Shown here: positions 4,848-6,339 of the stretch, piece by piece
How positions within the stretch are numbered: the first letter of the stretch is position 1
How the letters are laid out: the number at the start of each line of letters is the position of its first letter
NCBI GenBank assembly: GCA_003246795.1
Contig: QKCS01000302.1
Span: forward strand, 1-6,339
Direction of reading: 5' to 3'
Length of the DNA stretch: 6,339 bases
Source: Alphaproteobacteria bacterium
GTDB lineage: Bacteria > Pseudomonadota > Alphaproteobacteria > Micropepsales > Micropepsaceae
Program-made: the position numbers and the translations under genes
Notes under the pieces: model-generated
The model's database searches: none
What the model saw: the letters and a program-made list of their open reading frames with translations, nothing else
What the model was told of the DNA's origin: nothing

Positions 4848-5855
4848 ATGCGCGTCGGGCTCACGTACGATCTCAGATCCGACTATCTCAAAGAAGGCCA
4901 CAGTCTCGAAGAGACGGCCGAGTTCGACAAGGAAGACACGATCGACGGGCTGGCGGCGGCGATCGCAAGCCACGGTCACGCGGTCGAACGCATCGGTCAC
5001 GTGCGCGCGCTGGTCGCGCGCCTCGCCGCGGGCGAGCGGTGGGACCTGGTGTTCAACATCGCCGAAGGGCTGCGCGGCGTTGCGCGCGAGGCGCAGGTGC
5101 CGGCCTTGCTCGAAGCGTACGGGATTCCCTGCACCTTTGCGGACGCGGCAGTTCTGACGCTATGTCTGCACAAAGGTTACACGAAGTCGGTGTTGCACGC
5201 GGCGGGCGTTTCGACTGCACCGTTTGCCGTCATCGAACGCGCGCGCGACATCGACGCTGTCGCCCTGCCCTATCCGCTGTTCGTGAAACCTGTCGCCGAG
5301 GGAACCGGCAAAGGCGTCACGCCAAAGTCGATCGTGCGAACGCCTACCGAGTTCAAACCCGCCGTGTTGGAGTTGCTGCAGCGGTTCGCGCAACCGGTTC
5401 TCGTTGAACCCTATTTGACCGGACGCGAGTTCACAGTGGGCCTGCTTGGGTCCGGCGCATCGGCACGCGCGGTGGCGGCGATGGAGATTCATCTGGGTGA
5501 GAAGGCTGAGCCGGGCCTTTATTCGCTATCGAACAAAGAGAACTACGAAGATCGCGTCACCTACACGATCGCGGACGACGCGATGGGGCGCGAGGCGGAA
5601 CGCGTGGCGCTGGCCGCGTGGGTCGCGCTCGGCTGTCGCGACGCGGGGCGCGCCGATCTGCGTGCCGGCGCCGACGGCAAAGTCTATTTCCTGGAAGTCA
5701 ATCCGCTGGCAGGGATCAACCCCGACACGTCGGATCTGCCGATCATGTGGCGCATGCTGGGGCGCAAGTACGAGGATCTGATCGGCATCATCCTCGATGA
5801 GGCGAAGGCGCGCACCGCGGGCGCGCTCAAGCGCGACGCTTCAGCGGCAGAATAA
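4848..5855 (+). CDS. D-alanine-D-alanine-ligase-like ATP-grasp protein
   Basis: A 335-residue ATP-grasp enzyme of the D-Ala-D-Ala ligase family (COG1181 type), cytoplasmic, expected to join a carboxylate to an amine using ATP. The N-terminal domain includes NIAEGLRGVAREAQVPALLE (70-89). The ATP-grasp core has FVKPVAEGTGKGV (145-157; Lys147 for ATP), LVEPYLTGREFTVGLLG (185-201), GRADLR (267-272) and FLEVNPLAGINPDTSDLPI (281-299; Glu283 and Asn285 for magnesium). It lacks the canonical N-terminal Ddl motif (S-x-E-x-x-V-S-L), and the glycine-rich loop reads GTGKGV rather than GSSxGV. The substrate may therefore not be D-Ala, and this is unlikely to be the cell-wall Ddl of the mur operon. ATG 4848 has GGGA four bases upstream. 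The gene may be read through from tRNA-Arg. Its last nine codons overlap the convergent ABC gene. Confidence 0.85.
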   Translation: MRVGLTYDLRSDYLKEGHSLEETAEFDKEDTIDGLAAAIASHGHAVERIGHVRALVARLAAGERWDLVFNIAEGLRGVAREAQVPALLEAYGIPCTFADAAVLTLCLHKGYTKSVLHAAGVSTAPFAVIERARDIDAVALPYPLFVKPVAEGTGKGVTPKSIVRTPTEFKPAVLELLQRFAQPVLVEPYLTGREFTVGLLGSGASARAVAAMEIHLGEKAEPGLYSLSNKENYEDRVTYTIADDAMGREAERVALAAWVALGCRDAGRADLRAGADGKVYFLEVNPLAGINPDTSDLPIMWRMLGRKYEDLIGIILDEAKARTAGALKRDASAAE

Positions 5856-6339
5856 CCGGGGCGCCGGCGTGTTCGCCGACGAAGGCGTCGATGCCGAACG
5901 TGCTGCGCAGATTTTCGCCGGACAGCACGTCGGCGGGCGTTCCGTCCGCCGCGATGCGGCCTTCGGTCAGCAGAATGACGCGCGAGCAATGGCGGGCGGC
6001 GACGGACAGGTCGTGCAGCACGACGACGATCAACGCGCCCGCGTCGGCAGCGGCGCGCAAAACTTCCATCGCGTGGAGCTGATGGCTCGGATCGAGCTGG
6101 GCGAAGGGCTCGTCGGCCAGCAGGATCTTCGCTTCGCCGGCAAGAGCGCGCGCCAACAAGGCCCGCGCACGCTCGCCGCCCGAGAGCGCGGTCATCGGAC
6201 GGTCGGCGAGATGGGCGATGTCGCAGGCTTTCATCGCGTGTTCGACCGCCGCTTCGTCTTCGGTCGCGATGCGCACGAAGCGGTGCGCGTGCGGCAAGCG
6301 GCCGAGCGCGACAAGGGTGCGCACGGTCAACGGCCAGTG
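5827..6339 (-). CDS. ABC transporter ATP-binding subunit, FecE/HmuV/BtuD type (N-terminus beyond window)
   Basis: The frame is open from the right edge to TGA 5829-5827, giving the C-terminal 170 residues; the Walker A part lies outside. Visible, counting from the edge: TVRTLVALGRLPHAHRF (5-21, typical of iron-siderophore, heme and cobalamin importers), signature LSGGE (52-56), Walker B KILLADEP (71-78), D-loop QLD (81-83), H-loop HDLS with His109, and the subfamily ending GTPADVLSGENLRSTFGID. The subunit would power uptake of a metal chelate together with a permease and a binding protein, presumably encoded further right. Which ligand is carried cannot be told. TTG at 6330 is internal, since the same frame continues to the edge. 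It overlaps the ligase gene by 29 bp, 3' end to 3' end. Confidence 0.93.
   Translation of the reverse strand, partial: HWPLTVRTLVALGRLPHAHRFVRIATEDEAAVEHAMKACDIAHLADRPMTALSGGERARALLARALAGEAKILLADEPFAQLDPSHQLHAMEVLRAAADAGALIVVVLHDLSVAARHCSRVILLTEGRIAADGTPADVLSGENLRSTFGIDAFVGEHAGAPVILPLKRRA

Overview
The window reads as a GC-rich alphaproteobacterial chromosome segment, most likely Hyphomicrobiales (Rhizobiales) or a close relative. The grounds are family-level matches: a long-tailed CarD of the rhizobial type, a seven-iron FdxA ferredoxin, an RpoH2-like heat-shock sigma factor, an MgpS/Suv3-like helicase tail, and a Ddl-like ATP-grasp protein typical of this class. There is no integrase, transposase, CRISPR array or phage gene. 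The content is ordinary core chromosome.

Layout, left to right. Plus strand, 2-2857: the 3' end of a large helicase gene (runs in from the left edge), an S4-domain Hsp15/HslR-type ribosome-recycling protein 8 bp later, the ferredoxin fdxA, a 376-base AT-richer leader with a strong stem-loop, and carD closed by a clear intrinsic terminator (2886-2912). Plus strand, 3021-3908: rpoH, with its own leader and Shine-Dalgarno. Minus strand, 4689-3910: a staphylococcal-nuclease-fold exported protein that meets rpoH tail to tail with one base between them. It is interrupted by an in-frame TAA where a Tyr codon is expected, with the same reading frame continuing intact to the natural stop. Plus strand, 4740-5855: tRNA-Arg(CCT) with encoded CCA, then a D-Ala-D-Ala-ligase-like ATP-grasp gene 31 bp later. 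Minus strand, 6339-5827: the C-terminal part of a FecE/HmuV-type iron/heme/cobalamin ABC ATPase, running off the right edge and overlapping the ligase gene by 29 bp at their 3' ends.

Functionally the left half is a stress and transcription-control neighbourhood. It holds an RNA helicase, a heat-shock ribosome rescue factor, an Fe-S ferredoxin, CarD (stabilises RNA polymerase open complexes) and RpoH (heat-shock or oxidative-stress sigma). The right half is a set of unrelated housekeeping genes.

I do not see a new multi-gene system. The points most worth checking are the single-codon nonsense break in the nuclease-like gene, the structured carD leader, a 12-nt direct repeat bracketing the carD-rpoH spacer, and the non-canonical active-site motifs of the Ddl-like ligase.
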